Assembly (NCBI GenBank): GCA_934725835.1 | Contig: CAKVCR010000023.1 | Coordinates: forward strand, 1-17,477 | Source of the DNA: an uncultured Odoribacter sp. | Lineage (GTDB): Bacteria > Bacteroidota > Bacteroidia > Bacteroidales > Marinifilaceae | Length of the DNA: 17,477 nucleotides | Direction: 5' to 3' | Part shown: positions 6,163 through 13,612 of the stretch, one piece after another | Position numbering within the stretch: position 1 is the first letter of the stretch | Layout: every line of letters begins with the position of its first letter | Made by a program: the position numbers and the translations under genes | The notes under the pieces: generated by a model | Database searches by the model: none | Seen by the model: only the letters and a program-made list of their open reading frames with translations | What the model was told of the DNA's origin: nothing

Positions 6163-9100
6163 ATGAATTTAATCAAACTATTTCTGGTATGGGCATGTCT
6201 GTCGGTTTCTACCGGCCTGTTTGCCCAGGAGAATCCTCTTTGGATGCGCTACCCCTCCATCTCGCCGGACGGGAAGACCATCGCATTCTGCTACAAGGGG
6301 GACATTTTCTTAGTAGATGCACAGGGCGGACGTGCAACCCAGCTCACCACCCACACTGCGTATGACTATCATCCGGTATGGTCGCCGGACAGCAAGACCA
6401 TTGCCTTCACTTCAGGACGTGACGGTGGTATGGATCTTTATATCGTGCCGGTTACCGGCGGAACACCGACCCGGTTGACAACCTTCTCGGGAAGAGCTGT
6501 GCCGACAACTTTCACACCGGACGGCAAACACGTTATTTTCAATGCATCTATCTTGCCGGAGAAGGATTTCGGCCAATTCCCCTCTTCCACAGGACAGACA
6601 TATTCCGTGTCGGTGGAAGGCGGACGCCCTGAATTGGTGTTACCATTCAGCGCATTTGACGTATGCTATACTAAAGACGGCAACAAAATCCTATACCACG
6701 ACCAGAAAGGATATGAGGACGAATGGAGAAAACATCACACCTCATCCGTATGCCGCGATATCTGGAGCTATGACTTCAAGACAAATGAATACAAAAACCT
6801 GACGGACAAACAGGTGGAAGACCGCAATCCGGTGCTGGCAGCAGACGGCAACACGGTCTATTTCCTAAGCGAGCGTTTCGGCAGCTTTAACGTATGCCGC
6901 ATGACCTTGGACAACACACAGGACATCAAGCAGGTTACAAAGTTCACCAAGCATCCGGTACGTTTTCTAAGCCGCTCGAATGACGATGTACTTTGTTTCT
7001 TCTACGATGGAGAGATATACACCAAGAGCCCGAAACAACAGCCCAAGAAAGTGGCAATCAACATTGTCATGGACAATCAGATTCCTGCCGTGAATAAAAT
7101 GAGCTGGAGCGATGGCGCCAGCGAAGTGACAATGGAACCGCACGGTGTGGAATTCGCTTTTGTCATCCGCGGCGATGTTTTTGTCGCCAATGCAGAATTC
7201 GGTACTACCCGCCGCATCACGAATACGGCAGCCTGCGAACGCAACATCAACTTCTCTCCGGACGGACGCTCCATCGTCTACGCTTCAGAACGCGACGGAC
7301 AGTGGAATATCTATATGTCCAGCATCAAATACAGCGAAGACAACTCTTTCACCTATGCCCGTGAAATTGAAGAGACACAACTCACGAAAGGCAAAGAGGC
7401 ATGCTTCCAACCGGCATTCTCACCGGACGGGAAAGAGATTGCTTATCTGGCCAACAGAACGGAAATCAGAGTGATGAACCTGAAAAGCAAAAAAGTAAGA
7501 GTCGTATTGCCGGCAAAATACAACTATTCCTATCAGGACGGCGACCAGTCGTTTGAATGGTCTCCAGACGGACGTTGGATTCTGGCTCAATATTTCGAAG
7601 AAGGCGGTTGGCAACACCCTGATATTGCTTTAGTGAAAGCTGACGGGAAAGGAGAAATCCACAATCTCACTAACAGCGGATACAGCGATTCCAATCCTAA
7701 ATGGATGATGGGCGGCAAGGCTATTATCTGGTATACTGACCGCCAGGGACTACGCAGCCACGGCAGTTGGGGCGCACAGGGCGACATCTATGGCTTGTTC
7801 TTGGATAAAGAGGCTTATGACTATTTCACCATGAGCAAGGAAGAGCGTGCATTCAATAAGGAGCTCAAATATCAGGAAGCTCAAAAAGAGGCAGCAGAAA
7901 AAGCCGCAGAATCAGCCAAGAACAAGAAAAAGGAGGATAAGAAGAATAACGCAAAAGAGAATAAGAAGGTTGACAAAAAAGGCAATGCCGATGCAGCACC
8001 TGCCAATAACGCTCCCAAGAAACAGGGCGACAAGGCATCCTCTATCCCAGAGTTGAAACTGGACCTTGAAAATCTGGAAGAGCGCATGGTTCGCATGACC
8101 ATCAATTCGTCAAGATTGGGCGACGCAGTGCTGACTCCCGACGGGAACAAGCTTTACTATCTGGCAGCATTTGAAGGTGGATACGACTTGTGGGTACATG
8201 ATTTCGAGAATCACAGCACTCGGATTTTATCGAAAATCGGACGTAATGGCGCTCTTGAACTCTCTCAGGACGGCAGAACTCTCTATTTGCTGTCAAACGG
8301 TCAGGTGTTCACGATTAACCAAGGTAACGGACAACTGAAACCGATGAGTTATAAAGCAGATTTCGAATGGAAACCGGCAGAAGAACGTGCCAGCCTGTTC
8401 AATCATGTATGGCAACAGGTGAGCGATAAGTTCTATGATGCAAGTTTTGAAGGCGTAGATTGGCCGCTCTACAAAAAAGCCTATGAACGCTTCCTGCCGC
8501 ACATCAACAACGATTATGATTTCGCCGAACTGCTTGGTGAAATGTTAGGAGAGTTGAATGCATCACATACAGGAGCACGGTACGGAGCACGCCCTAAACG
8601 TGCGGCAACAGCCAATCTCGGAGCATTCTATGACACGACATACGACAAAGACGGGCTCAAAATCAGCGAAGTGATTGCACGCGGTCCGCTTGACATCACC
8701 GGCAACAAGGTGAAAGCCGGCATGATTATCCGCAAAATAGACAATCAGGCAATCAAAAAAGGCGAAGACTATTTCCCGCTACTGGAAGGCAAAGCCGGCA
8801 AACGCACAATGGTCACTATCTACGACCCGCAGAGCAAGAAAGAATGGGACGAGTATATCAAGCCTATCAATGCACAGGTGTTAAACGAACTGCTCTACCA
8901 GCGTTGGATTAAACAACGCCAGGATATGGTGGACAAACTGTCAAACGGTCAAATCGGTTATATCCACGTGAAAGGCATGGATAGTCCAAGCTTCCGCAAG
9001 ACATACTCAGAACTGTTAGGTCGCTACCGCAACCGGAAAGCCATCATCATCGACACCCGTTTCAATGGCGGAGGATGGTTGCACGAAGACTTACTCCATC

Positions 9101-9498
9101 TGTTGGGCGGCAAAAAATTTGCAGAGTTTGTACCACGCGGTCAATTCATCGGTATCGACCCGTTTGCACAATGGACAAAACCCTCAGCAGTCCTGGTGTG
9201 CGAAGGCAACTACAGTAATGCACACGGTTTCCCATGGGCATACAAAGAATTGGGATTAGGCAAATTAATCGGTATGCCGGTACCGGGAACCATGACTGCC
9301 GTTTGGTGGGAAACCATGATGGATGGCGTGGTATTCGGTATTCCGCAGGTGGGCATGAAAGATAACCAGGGACGTATTCTGGAAAACATGCAATTGGAAC
9401 CTGATATCAAAGTTGCCAACGACCCGGCAAGCGCCATTGAAGGTCGCGACCTTCAGATTGAAGCAGCAGTGAAGAGTCTGTTGGAACAGGTGAAATAA
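6163..9498 (+). CDS. Exported tricorn-like S41-family protease with beta-propeller domains
   Basis: A 1111-aa protein whose signal peptide ends GLFAQ|E, so it is exported, unlike archaeal tricorn. From residue ~30 to ~560 there are WD40-like/TolB beta-propeller blades marked by repeats such as ISPDGKTIAF, WSPDSKTIAF, FTPDGKHVIF, FSPDGRSIVYA and WSPDGRWIL. A Lys/Glu/Ala/Asn-rich hydrophilic linker covers about 566-626. Further propeller-like segments follow (LTPDGNKLYYL), then the helical tricorn core with ELNASHTGA (S801-H802, aligned with Ser745-His746 of Thermoplasma tricorn). Next are a PDZ-like region (~830-880) and the S41 tail with IDTRFNGGG, CEGNYSNAHGF and ILENMQLEPD. Ser1018 aligns with the nucleophile Ser965 and Glu1074 with Glu1023, but Asn1019 replaces Asp966. 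It is probably a periplasmic oligopeptide-processing enzyme. It stands alone between two terminators. Confidence 0.9.
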   Translation: MNLIKLFLVWACLSVSTGLFAQENPLWMRYPSISPDGKTIAFCYKGDIFLVDAQGGRATQLTTHTAYDYHPVWSPDSKTIAFTSGRDGGMDLYIVPVTGGTPTRLTTFSGRAVPTTFTPDGKHVIFNASILPEKDFGQFPSSTGQTYSVSVEGGRPELVLPFSAFDVCYTKDGNKILYHDQKGYEDEWRKHHTSSVCRDIWSYDFKTNEYKNLTDKQVEDRNPVLAADGNTVYFLSERFGSFNVCRMTLDNTQDIKQVTKFTKHPVRFLSRSNDDVLCFFYDGEIYTKSPKQQPKKVAINIVMDNQIPAVNKMSWSDGASEVTMEPHGVEFAFVIRGDVFVANAEFGTTRRITNTAACERNINFSPDGRSIVYASERDGQWNIYMSSIKYSEDNSFTYAREIEETQLTKGKEACFQPAFSPDGKEIAYLANRTEIRVMNLKSKKVRVVLPAKYNYSYQDGDQSFEWSPDGRWILAQYFEEGGWQHPDIALVKADGKGEIHNLTNSGYSDSNPKWMMGGKAIIWYTDRQGLRSHGSWGAQGDIYGLFLDKEAYDYFTMSKEERAFNKELKYQEAQKEAAEKAAESAKNKKKEDKKNNAKENKKVDKKGNADAAPANNAPKKQGDKASSIPELKLDLENLEERMVRMTINSSRLGDAVLTPDGNKLYYLAAFEGGYDLWVHDFENHSTRILSKIGRNGALELSQDGRTLYLLSNGQVFTINQGNGQLKPMSYKADFEWKPAEERASLFNHVWQQVSDKFYDASFEGVDWPLYKKAYERFLPHINNDYDFAELLGEMLGELNASHTGARYGARPKRAATANLGAFYDTTYDKDGLKISEVIARGPLDITGNKVKAGMIIRKIDNQAIKKGEDYFPLLEGKAGKRTMVTIYDPQSKKEWDEYIKPINAQVLNELLYQRWIKQRQDMVDKLSNGQIGYIHVKGMDSPSFRKTYSELLGRYRNRKAIIIDTRFNGGGWLHEDLLHLLGGKKFAEFVPRGQFIGIDPFAQWTKPSAVLVCEGNYSNAHGFPWAYKELGLGKLIGMPVPGTMTAVWWETMMDGVVFGIPQVGMKDNQGRILENMQLEPDIKVANDPASAIEGRDLQIEAAVKSLLEQVK

Positions 9499-9518
9499 AA
9501 TACAAACCTTTAAAGAAA

Positions 9519-9544
9519 AGCCCGGAAGATTTTTCCGGGTTTTT
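9519..9544 (+). terminator. Rho-independent terminator after the tricorn-like gene
   Basis: CCCGGAA (9521-9527) pairs with TTCCGGG (9533-9539) around a 5-nt loop, extended by a G-T wobble and A-T pairs, and followed by TTTTT (9540-9544). Confidence 0.85.
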
Positions 9545-9579
9545 CTTTATATAAGCAATGGATTCTCGCCGATTCGTGT

Positions 9580-9587
9580 TATCTTTA
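9580..9587 (+). promoter_or_regulatory. Candidate -7 element of the metal-uptake operon
   Basis: TATCTTTA lies 35 bp before the ATG at 9623 and matches TAnnTTTG except for the last base. No TTG -33 element is seen at the expected distance, and I see no clear palindrome that would stand for a Zur or Fur operator. Weak. Confidence 0.25.
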
Positions 9588-9622
9588 CTCGCTTTAAATA
9601 ATAAGCACAAACAAACAAAGCT

Positions 9623-10501
9623 ATGAACAACAAACAGCTATACACAATAATCGGCTTACTGTGCCTTATATTGAGCCTACAAGCATGCAAAGGGGGAAGC
9701 GGGAACAAACAAATCGTCAGTGTAAGTATCCTGCCACAGAAATACTTTGTCGAAAAAATAGCAGGAGACTACCTACAAGTAAACGTCATGATTCCTCCCG
9801 GGATGAGTCCCGAGACCTGCGACCTTAGCACAGAGCAGCTGAAGAAATTATACGACAGCAACATTTGCTTCACCATCGGCTATCTGCCCTTTGAAGTTAC
9901 CCATCTTTATCCTGTACTGAACAAACGAAACGATATTCGCATCGTAAATCATTCAGAAGGCATTCAATTGCTCAACGGCAGCTGCGGCCATCAACACCAC
10001 GATGGACACGGACATATCGGGGTAGACCCGCACATCTGGTTGTCTCCACAATATGCGGCACAAATGGCACAACAGATATTCACGGCATTGACAGAACAGT
10101 ATCCGACACAAAAAGACAACTTTGAAAAAGGATACAAATCTCTTTGCCAAGAGATTGAAACTGTAAAAAAGAAAGCCGACAATAATTTAAGAGAAAAACA
10201 CGGTCGTATGTTCCTCATCTATCATCCTGCCTTGACCTATTTTGCAGCAGATTATGGTCTGGAGCAGATTGCCATCGAAAATGAAGGGAAAGAACCCAAT
10301 CCTGCACATTTAAAGCACATCATTGACTTAGCCAAGGAAAAGGACATACATATCATATTCATACAAAGCCAATTTGACAAGAACAATGCCTTGGCTGTCG
10401 CAAAGGAAATTGAAGGCGAAGTGATTTCCATTGACCCATTGGCTGAAAATTGGACAGAGGAAATCAACAAACTCATAAATGTTTTACAGGAGAAATTATG
10501 A
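9623..10501 (+). CDS. ZnuA/TroA-type metal ABC transporter substrate-binding lipoprotein
   Basis: A cluster A-I (SBP_bac_9) binding protein of 292 aa that captures a divalent metal, Zn or Mn, for the ATPase and permease encoded next. The signal peptide ends SLQAC with lipidated Cys22. The residues after it (CKGGSGN) lack an acidic run, which fits retention on the periplasmic side. Metal-site motifs seen are VDPHIWLSP (His137), YHPALTYFAADYGL (His201) and SIDPLAENW (Asp271). The first His of the family, normally in a PPG-x-x-x-H setting, is absent: the aligned segment is PPGMSPETCD, with Glu64 the likeliest candidate ligand. A His-rich loop CGHQHHDGHGHI (121-132) precedes His137, as in zinc-type members. 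Its TGA overlaps the next ATG (ATGA). Specificity is undecided: the His-rich loop argues for zinc, and the lost His leaves this open. Confidence 0.88.
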   Translation: MNNKQLYTIIGLLCLILSLQACKGGSGNKQIVSVSILPQKYFVEKIAGDYLQVNVMIPPGMSPETCDLSTEQLKKLYDSNICFTIGYLPFEVTHLYPVLNKRNDIRIVNHSEGIQLLNGSCGHQHHDGHGHIGVDPHIWLSPQYAAQMAQQIFTALTEQYPTQKDNFEKGYKSLCQEIETVKKKADNNLREKHGRMFLIYHPALTYFAADYGLEQIAIENEGKEPNPAHLKHIIDLAKEKDIHIIFIQSQFDKNNALAVAKEIEGEVISIDPLAENWTEEINKLINVLQEKL

Positions 10502-11277
10502 AGCCCATTCTCGAATTGAAAGACATATCAGCGGGATATGATTATCAAACGGTGTTGCAACATGTATCCCTCTGCATCAATGAAGGTGATTTTATGGGTA
10601 TTATCGGTCCTAATGGTGGCGGAAAAACAACTCTTTTAAAAGTAATATTAGGTCTGATTAAACCATCTGCAGGAGAAATCATCTATCATACTCCCATGCA
10701 GAATCTTTTCGGCTATTTACCTCAGACAAACCGTTTCGACCAACGCTTTCCAATCAGCGTGACAGAAGTTGTGATGTCAGGACTCATGTCGAATAAAGGA
10801 CTTTTCCATTCATATACAAAGCAAGATCGGGAGAAAGCCTATTATCTACTGGACAAATATGCAATGGGTGCATACAAAAAAACACCTATAGGGAATCTCT
10901 CCGGCGGACAGATACAACGTGTGTTGCTCTGCAGGGCTATTATCTCATCACCGAAAGTCCTGATATTAGACGAACCTACGACTTATGTGGACAGTAATTT
11001 TGAAAAAGAATTTTATCCCATTCTTCAGGAATTAAATAAAAACATGAGTATCGTAATGGTCTCTCACGACTTGGGAACAATCTGTTCGTATGTGAAGACC
11101 ATCGCCTGTGTAAACAGAGGATTGCATTACCATCACTCCAATCTGATTACACCGGAGCAACTTCAATCTTATAATTGCCCAATAGAACTTATCACACACG
11201 GACACGTGCCACACCGGGTATTATCAAATCATCCAGAAAAAAACTGCAAACAAAACAATCTATGTTTGAACTATTAA
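10498..11277 (+). CDS. Metal ABC transporter ATP-binding protein (ZnuC-type)
   Basis: The ATPase of a metal importer, 259 aa. I chose the ATG at 10498 because it overlaps the stop of the binding-protein gene (ATGA), has a good AGGAGA (10488-10493) at the right distance, and gives a standard N-terminus (MKPILELKDISAGYD). An in-frame ATG at 10450 lies inside the previous gene and adds 16 unlikely residues. Motifs: Walker A GPNGGGKTT (37-45), Q-loop Gln76 in GYLPQ, signature LSGGQ (134-138), Walker B VLILDEP (154-160) and H-loop His190. The Walker A has Gly and Thr where GPNGAGKST is commonest, a conservative variant. The C-terminus ITHGHVPHRVL is His-bearing. Its end overlaps the permease start by 16 bp, indicating coupled translation. 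Confidence 0.92.
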   Translation: MKPILELKDISAGYDYQTVLQHVSLCINEGDFMGIIGPNGGGKTTLLKVILGLIKPSAGEIIYHTPMQNLFGYLPQTNRFDQRFPISVTEVVMSGLMSNKGLFHSYTKQDREKAYYLLDKYAMGAYKKTPIGNLSGGQIQRVLLCRAIISSPKVLILDEPTTYVDSNFEKEFYPILQELNKNMSIVMVSHDLGTICSYVKTIACVNRGLHYHHSNLITPEQLQSYNCPIELITHGHVPHRVLSNHPEKNCKQNNLCLNY

Positions 11278-12074
11278 AATATGATTTCTTTCAAAATGCA
11301 CTTATCAGCACAATACTTATCAGTATCTGCTGTGGTCTTGTCGGTACCTATATTGTAGCCAAACGTATGGTGTTTATCAGCGGAGGCATTACACATGCCT
11401 CTTTTGGAGGTTTGGGTCTCTCCTACTATTTAGGACTTTCGCCCATGATTGGTGCAGCCGTTTTTGCACAATTGGCAGCTTTAGGTATTCTTTTCTTGGG
11501 AGAAAACAAAAAATTCAGAGAGGATTCACTCATTGGCATCTTCTGGTCGGCAGGAATGGCTATCGGAATCCTATTTATTTACCTAACTCCAGGATATGCA
11601 CCCAATCTTATATCTTACCTTTTCGGAAATATCTTAACTGTAACAACCGGTCAAATTGTCCTTACAAGTATACTCAGCCTCACAGTTGTCTTGTTTTTTG
11701 CTTACTTCTACCGTCCCCTGTTTTATATCGCCTTTGATAAAGAATATAGCAAAACTCATCATGTGCATGTAAACATCCTCGACATTGCCATCACGATTAT
11801 TATTGCTCTTTGCATTGTCGTTTGCCTTAAACTGGCAGGAATCATATTAATCATATCCTACCTGACTATCCCGCAAGCAATTGCAGGACTGTTCTATAAG
11901 AACTTCAGTCAGCAACTTGTTGCCTCTTCACTCATCAGCATGGTAGGTTCTGTAGCAGGACTATTTATTGCAGCCTCACTCCAAACACCAACGGGAGCTA
12001 CGATTGTTGTCTGCTTCCTGTTTCTCTTTATACTCTGCTGGGGATGGGCTCGCATAAAACATTCTGCCTCATAA
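11262..12074 (+). CDS. Metal ABC transporter permease (ZnuB/ABC-3 family)
   Basis: A membrane permease of the ABC-3 family, 270 aa from the ATG at 11262. The open frame extends back to 11175, but those residues (RTYHTRTRATPG) are polar and lie wholly within the ATPase gene. MFELLKYDFFQNALIS is the expected family N-terminus. About eight hydrophobic segments are visible, for example STILISICCGLVGTYIV, MIGAAVFAQLAALGILFL, GMAIGILFIYL, IVLTSILSLTVVLFFAY, DIAITIIIALCIVVCLKLAG and TIVVCFLFLFILCWGW. The cytoplasmic coupling-type motif GGITHASFGGLGL (equivalent to the xDAxSHAxLPG motif of ZnuB) is present. It is the last gene of the operon, and a short stem follows its stop. Confidence 0.92.
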   Translation: MFELLKYDFFQNALISTILISICCGLVGTYIVAKRMVFISGGITHASFGGLGLSYYLGLSPMIGAAVFAQLAALGILFLGENKKFREDSLIGIFWSAGMAIGILFIYLTPGYAPNLISYLFGNILTVTTGQIVLTSILSLTVVLFFAYFYRPLFYIAFDKEYSKTHHVHVNILDIAITIIIALCIVVCLKLAGIILIISYLTIPQAIAGLFYKNFSQQLVASSLISMVGSVAGLFIAASLQTPTGATIVVCFLFLFILCWGWARIKHSAS

Positions 12075-12091
12075 AGAGAAGAACTCTTTTT
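12073..12091 (+). terminator. Possible weak terminator of the metal-uptake operon
   Basis: AAAGAG (12073-12078, overlapping the stop codon) can pair with CTCTTT (12084-12089) around AAGAA, followed by only a few T. The stem is short and AT-rich, so termination may be partial and some read-through into the dihydrolipoyl dehydrogenase gene is possible. Confidence 0.35.
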
Positions 12092-12100
12092 ATGAAAACG

Positions 12101-12132
12101 TTTGAAAAAATGAGCAGTTATTTATATTTTTG
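12101..12132 (+). promoter_or_regulatory. Bacteroides consensus promoter of the dihydrolipoyl dehydrogenase gene
   Basis: TTTG at 12101-12104 and TATTTTTG at 12125-12132 are separated by exactly 20 bp, the clearest match in the window to the sigma-ABfr -33/-7 consensus. The expected transcript would start near 12139, where CGCT-agtg-AGCG (12139-12150) can form a small hairpin at the very 5' end of the ~55-nt leader. Confidence 0.75.
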
Positions 12133-12193
12133 CTCTCGCGCTAGTGAGCGTTGAAAGCAATACAAACAGTTATAACAAATACCAACAAAAAAT

Positions 12194-13585
12194 ATGAATT
12201 ACGATTTAATTGTTATCGGTAGCGGACCCGGCGGATATGTCGCTGCTATCCGTGGAGCCCAACTGGGATTTAATGTTGCAGTAGTAGAACGTGCAGAACA
12301 AGGAGGAATCTGTCTGAATTGGGGATGTATTCCTACAAAGTCACTTTTGAAATCTGCTCAAGTTCTTGACTATGCTCGTCATGCTGAATCCTACGGCATC
12401 AAAATTGAAAATGCAGAGCCTGACTTTGCAGCCATTATTGCCCGCAGTCGGGGAGTAGCCGATAAAATGAGTAAAGGCATTCAATATCTTTTTAAGAAAA
12501 ACAATATTACAGTCATTGCAGGTACCGGAAAACTAACTGCCGACAAACAAGTTGAAGTGACTAACGCAGAAGGCGAAAAAACATTGTATGCTGCAAAGCA
12601 TATTATCTTGGCAACAGGAGCCCGTTCTCGGGTACTTCCTGCAATCCCTCAGGACGGGAAACGCATCATCGGCTACCGGGAAGCCTTGACTTTAGACCAT
12701 TGCCCAGCATCATTACTGGTCGTAGGCTCCGGTGCTATCGGTTCAGAATTAGCATGGTTTTACAACTCTATGGGAACAAAGGTGACCTTAGTTGAATTTA
12801 TGCCAAATATTCTACCGGTGGAAGATGAAGAAGTCTCCAAGCAGGTGGGACGTTCATTCAAGAAAGCCGGAATCAATGTTATGGTAAAATCCACCGTTGA
12901 AAGCATTGATACCACAGGCGAATTGCTAAAAGTTAACATCCGAAACAAAAAAGGAGACATAGAAGTACATGAAGCTGAAATGGTATTGTCTGCAGTGGGC
13001 ATTGCACCCAATGTTGAAAACATCGGTCTCGAAGAGTTGGGTATTGAAATGGAGCGCGGCAAAATAAAAGTGGATGATTACTACCGCACCAACATTGAAG
13101 GCATATATGCAATCGGAGACATCGTACACGGTCCGGCATTAGCACACGTCGCTTCAGCAGAAGCTATCTGTTGTGTAGAAAAAATAGCCGGAATGACCCC
13201 GGAACCTATCCGCTATGACAACATTCCTGGCTGTACATACACAACACCGGAGGTTGCATCTGTCGGACTTTCTGAAACTAAGGCACAAGAAGCCGGTTAT
13301 GAACTGAAAATCGGAAAATTCCCGTTCACTGCTTCGGGGAAAGCAAGTTCTGCAGGAGCTAACGACGGATTTATCAAACTGATTTTCAATGCACAGGATG
13401 GAACTATCTTAGGGGCACACATGGTGGGAGCTAATGTTACAGAAATGATTGCCGAGCTTGTAGTTGTCAGACAAAAGGGTCTAACAGCACATGATCTTAT
13501 CAAAACAGTACATCCGCATCCAACAATGAGCGAAGCTGTTATGGAAGCAGCAGCGGCAGCATATGACGAAGTGATACATTTATAA
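12194..13585 (+). CDS. lpdA: Dihydrolipoyl dehydrogenase
   Basis: A cytoplasmic FAD flavoenzyme (463 aa, normal length) that reoxidises protein-bound dihydrolipoamide with NAD+. It is the E3 of 2-oxoacid dehydrogenase complexes or the L-protein of glycine cleavage. FAD-binding GSGPGG is at 9-14, the redox disulfide Cys40/Cys45 in GGICLNWGCIPTKS, the NAD-binding VVGSGAIGSELA near 175-186, and YAIGDI of the second FAD contact near 310. The catalytic dyad is His442 and Glu447 in HPHPTMSE. All key residues are intact. No E1, E2 or gcv gene lies nearby, so the partner complex is encoded elsewhere. It follows the best promoter of the window. The peptidase gene begins 27 bp later without a terminator between them, so the two may share a transcript. 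Confidence 0.95.
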   Translation: MNYDLIVIGSGPGGYVAAIRGAQLGFNVAVVERAEQGGICLNWGCIPTKSLLKSAQVLDYARHAESYGIKIENAEPDFAAIIARSRGVADKMSKGIQYLFKKNNITVIAGTGKLTADKQVEVTNAEGEKTLYAAKHIILATGARSRVLPAIPQDGKRIIGYREALTLDHCPASLLVVGSGAIGSELAWFYNSMGTKVTLVEFMPNILPVEDEEVSKQVGRSFKKAGINVMVKSTVESIDTTGELLKVNIRNKKGDIEVHEAEMVLSAVGIAPNVENIGLEELGIEMERGKIKVDDYYRTNIEGIYAIGDIVHGPALAHVASAEAICCVEKIAGMTPEPIRYDNIPGCTYTTPEVASVGLSETKAQEAGYELKIGKFPFTASGKASSAGANDGFIKLIFNAQDGTILGAHMVGANVTEMIAELVVVRQKGLTAHDLIKTVHPHPTMSEAVMEAAAAAYDEVIHL

Positions 13586-13612
13586 ATATCAATAACAATA
13601 AAATCCATTTTA

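Noticed and set aside
7861..8040. Lys/Ala/Asn-rich stretch in the tricorn-like gene as a frameshift or gene boundary
   Set aside because: The frame stays open on both sides and the flanking propeller and protease parts belong to one family, so it is read as a flexible linker.
10450..10497. Upstream in-frame ATG for the metal ABC ATPase
   Set aside because: It would add 16 residues lying in the previous gene. The ATG at 10498 has AGGAGA before it, the ATGA overlap typical of coupled genes, and the standard family N-terminus.
11175..11261. Upstream extension of the ABC permease
   Set aside because: The 29 extra residues are polar and encoded wholly within the ATPase gene. The start at 11262 gives the usual hydrophobic permease start.
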